64,000 bases of DNA from Gammaproteobacteria bacterium (GTDB taxonomy: Bacteria; Pseudomonadota; Gammaproteobacteria; Pseudomonadales; Azotimanducaceae), in NCBI GenBank assembly GCA_026707735.1, contig JAPOWH010000014.1, positions 40,969 to 104,968 of the forward strand. Direction: 5' to 3'. Of the stretch, positions 62,576-64,000 are shown one piece after another (positions within the stretch are counted from its first letter, which is position 1; each line of letters opens with the position of its first letter). The translations under genes were made by a program, and so were the position numbers. The notes under the pieces were generated by a model. The model did no database searches. It was not told the DNA's origin and worked only from the letters and a program-made list of their open reading frames with translations.

Positions 62576-64000
62576 CAGCTTGCCACCACCGTGTCCAAAT
62601 CATCGTCTTGCTGGGCTGTGAGAGTCTGAATGAGTCGAGCTCTCCGCGACTGATCTTCGTCCTGGTTGCTCTGCACTGCCTCTAAGTCGGCGTAATAGCC
62701 TCCCGCCGCAATCAGTTCATCGTGGGAACCATGTTCAAGAACGTGGCCGTTGTCCAAGACGTAAATGCGATCTGCGTGCCGCGCGGTAGAAACTCTATGA
62801 GAAATGAGAATCGTCGTCTTGTCTGCGCGGAATTCGTTCAGTCCTCGGATAATGCGTTCTTCGGTTTCCGTGTCTACACTTGAGAAGACATCGTCCAACA
62901 ACAATACCTTGGCGCTTCGAATCAATCCCCTAGCCAGTGTTGCTCGCTGCTTTTGGCCACCGGATAGCGTGACTCCCCGTTCTCCAACAATTGTCGCGAT
63001 GCCGTCATTGAATTCCGAAATGGTCTGTTCTAGTCCGGCCCCGCTGATTGCGTCCCAAACCGCTTCATCTTCCCGCATTGGGTCGTCGTAGGTGACGTTT
63101 GCCTTGATTGAAGCCGAGAACAAGAAGGCGTATTGAGGCACTAGCGCGACGTCCTCACGAAGTCGCGTCAAGGGAAATTCACAGACGTCTAGCCCTCCCA
63201 AGAAAACCGTACCTTCAGGCGTATCAGTTAGACGGACGATGGATTTGAGAACAGTGGACTTGCCAGATCCCATCCGGCCTAGCAGCGCTATAGTCTGCCC
63301 GGGTTCCACATCAATGCTGACATTGTCAAGCGATGGTGTGGCAGCTTCAGGATAGGAATAAGTAAGCCCCCTTATCTCGATGCTTGAGGGAAAATCGGAG
63401 TCGATTTCATGGTCAGATGCATCCGAGACTTCGGGTTTGTGTTCAATAATTTCGAAGATCCTTTCAGTGCCTGCCGCGGCGGACGTGAACATTGACAGGG
63501 ACCATCCAATTTGCGTCACGGACGAAGTGACCATCCACAAGTACGCCGAGAAAGCCGTAAATGTTCCGAGAGTTATGTCGCCCTGAAGAACAAGCGTTCC
63601 TCCATATCCAAGGATGATCAAAGGCGAGATCGTCGTCAACCCATTCATGGATATTCCCATGAACTGCATGAATCGAGTTGCTCGGTACGCTTTTTTCGTG
63701 TATTGGGTGCTGGCTTCCTTGAACCGCTCTATCTCACTATCTTCTTGCGCCATCGCCTGAATTGTGCGAATGCCGTTTAGGTTTTCTTGAGCAAACGAGG
63801 TTACCTTTGCCATCGCTTCCTGTCTGGCAATGAAGTAGGGATACATGCTGCGCGACATCAGGTAACCAACCAACGCCACAAATGGCAGTGGCAGTATGAC
63901 CACCCAAGCCAATTGGGGGGAAAGCATGAACATGAACCACAACCCCATTGTGATGGAGAAGAAGAACATCACGACGGTTACCCACCCAAAAGAAACCGAC
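62575..64000 (-). CDS. heterodimeric ABC exporter, degenerate-site subunit (5' end beyond window)
   Basis: The partner half, with its N-terminus cut by the right edge; the reading frame continues to 64000. The ATPase has Walker A LGRMGSGKST and signature TLSGGQKQR. Its Walker B is followed by Asp rather than Glu (VLLLDDVFSSVD), so one of the two ATP sites of the heterodimer is expected to be weak, as known for TM287/288-type exporters. Its last codon overlaps the start of the next gene. Confidence 0.9.
   Translation of the reverse strand, partial: SVSFGWVTVVMFFFSITMGLWFMFMLSPQLAWVVILPLPFVALVGYLMSRSMYPYFIARQEAMAKVTSFAQENLNGIRTIQAMAQEDSEIERFKEASTQYTKKAYRATRFMQFMGISMNGLTTISPLIILGYGGTLVLQGDITLGTFTAFSAYLWMVTSSVTQIGWSLSMFTSAAAGTERIFEIIEHKPEVSDASDHEIDSDFPSSIEIRGLTYSYPEAATPSLDNVSIDVEPGQTIALLGRMGSGKSTVLKSIVRLTDTPEGTVFLGGLDVCEFPLTRLREDVALVPQYAFLFSASIKANVTYDDPMREDEAVWDAISGAGLEQTISEFNDGIATIVGERGVTLSGGQKQRATLARGLIRSAKVLLLDDVFSSVDTETEERIIRGLNEFRADKTTILISHRVSTARHADRIYVLDNGHVLEHGSHDELIAAGGYYADLEAVQSNQDEDQSRRARLIQTLTAQQDDDLDTVVAS

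Overview
The window reads as a chromosome segment of a Gram-negative, respiring heterotroph, most likely an uncultured (possibly marine) gammaproteobacterium. The support is: electron-transfer flavoprotein genes with ETF-ubiquinone oxidoreductase, a type II secretion operon, several lipoproteins with clear lipoboxes, a moaA-DUF1285 pair, and many Fe(II)/2-oxoglutarate-type oxygenases. No rRNA, tRNA or CRISPR array was recognised. The taxonomic call is inference from gene content only.

Layout. 1-5 kb: the end of an NHL-repeat gene on the minus strand, then murF and an ABC-2 exporter pair, then an HNH nuclease. 5.8-14 kb: a small membrane protein, a thioredoxin-ankyrin protein coupled to an alpha/beta hydrolase, a fused AbiEi/AbiEii-like protein, and a 1182-residue membrane protein whose M1-peptidase-like domain has lost its zinc site. 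14-20.5 kb: the first of four related membrane-anchored helical-repeat proteins, a CmcJ-like oxygenase with two hydrolase paralogues, an AHSA1-domain protein and a HicB-HicA pair. 20.9-25.9 kb: a sigma-region-4-like regulator, moaA-DUF1285, a double YjbR protein and a PhyH oxygenase. 25.9-30.5 kb: ETF-QO divergent from etfBA, then pyrB. 30.8-38.5 kb: an uninterrupted gspEFGHIJKLM operon. 38.6-43.5 kb: a second PhyH protein, a MORN-repeat lipoprotein, a small lipoprotein and an ABC exporter without a normal start codon.

43.9-48.3 kb is a mobile unit. A complete IS1595-type element forms its left end and a truncated relative in the same orientation forms its right end. The whole unit is bracketed by an 8-base direct repeat. 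It carries ogt, a scrap of a glyoxalase-family gene, an EF-hand protein and a PLP-dependent decarboxylase. 48.4-50.8 kb holds a Yip1-like membrane protein and an ATP-grasp protein.

51.3-56.7 kb holds three tandem helical-repeat paralogues, the most interesting undescribed family here. 57-64 kb holds a broken Fic gene, an SMP-30-like lactonase, a DUF1902 protein, an MFS transporter and a heterodimeric ABC exporter in which one half has Asp in place of the catalytic Glu. Its first gene runs off the right edge.
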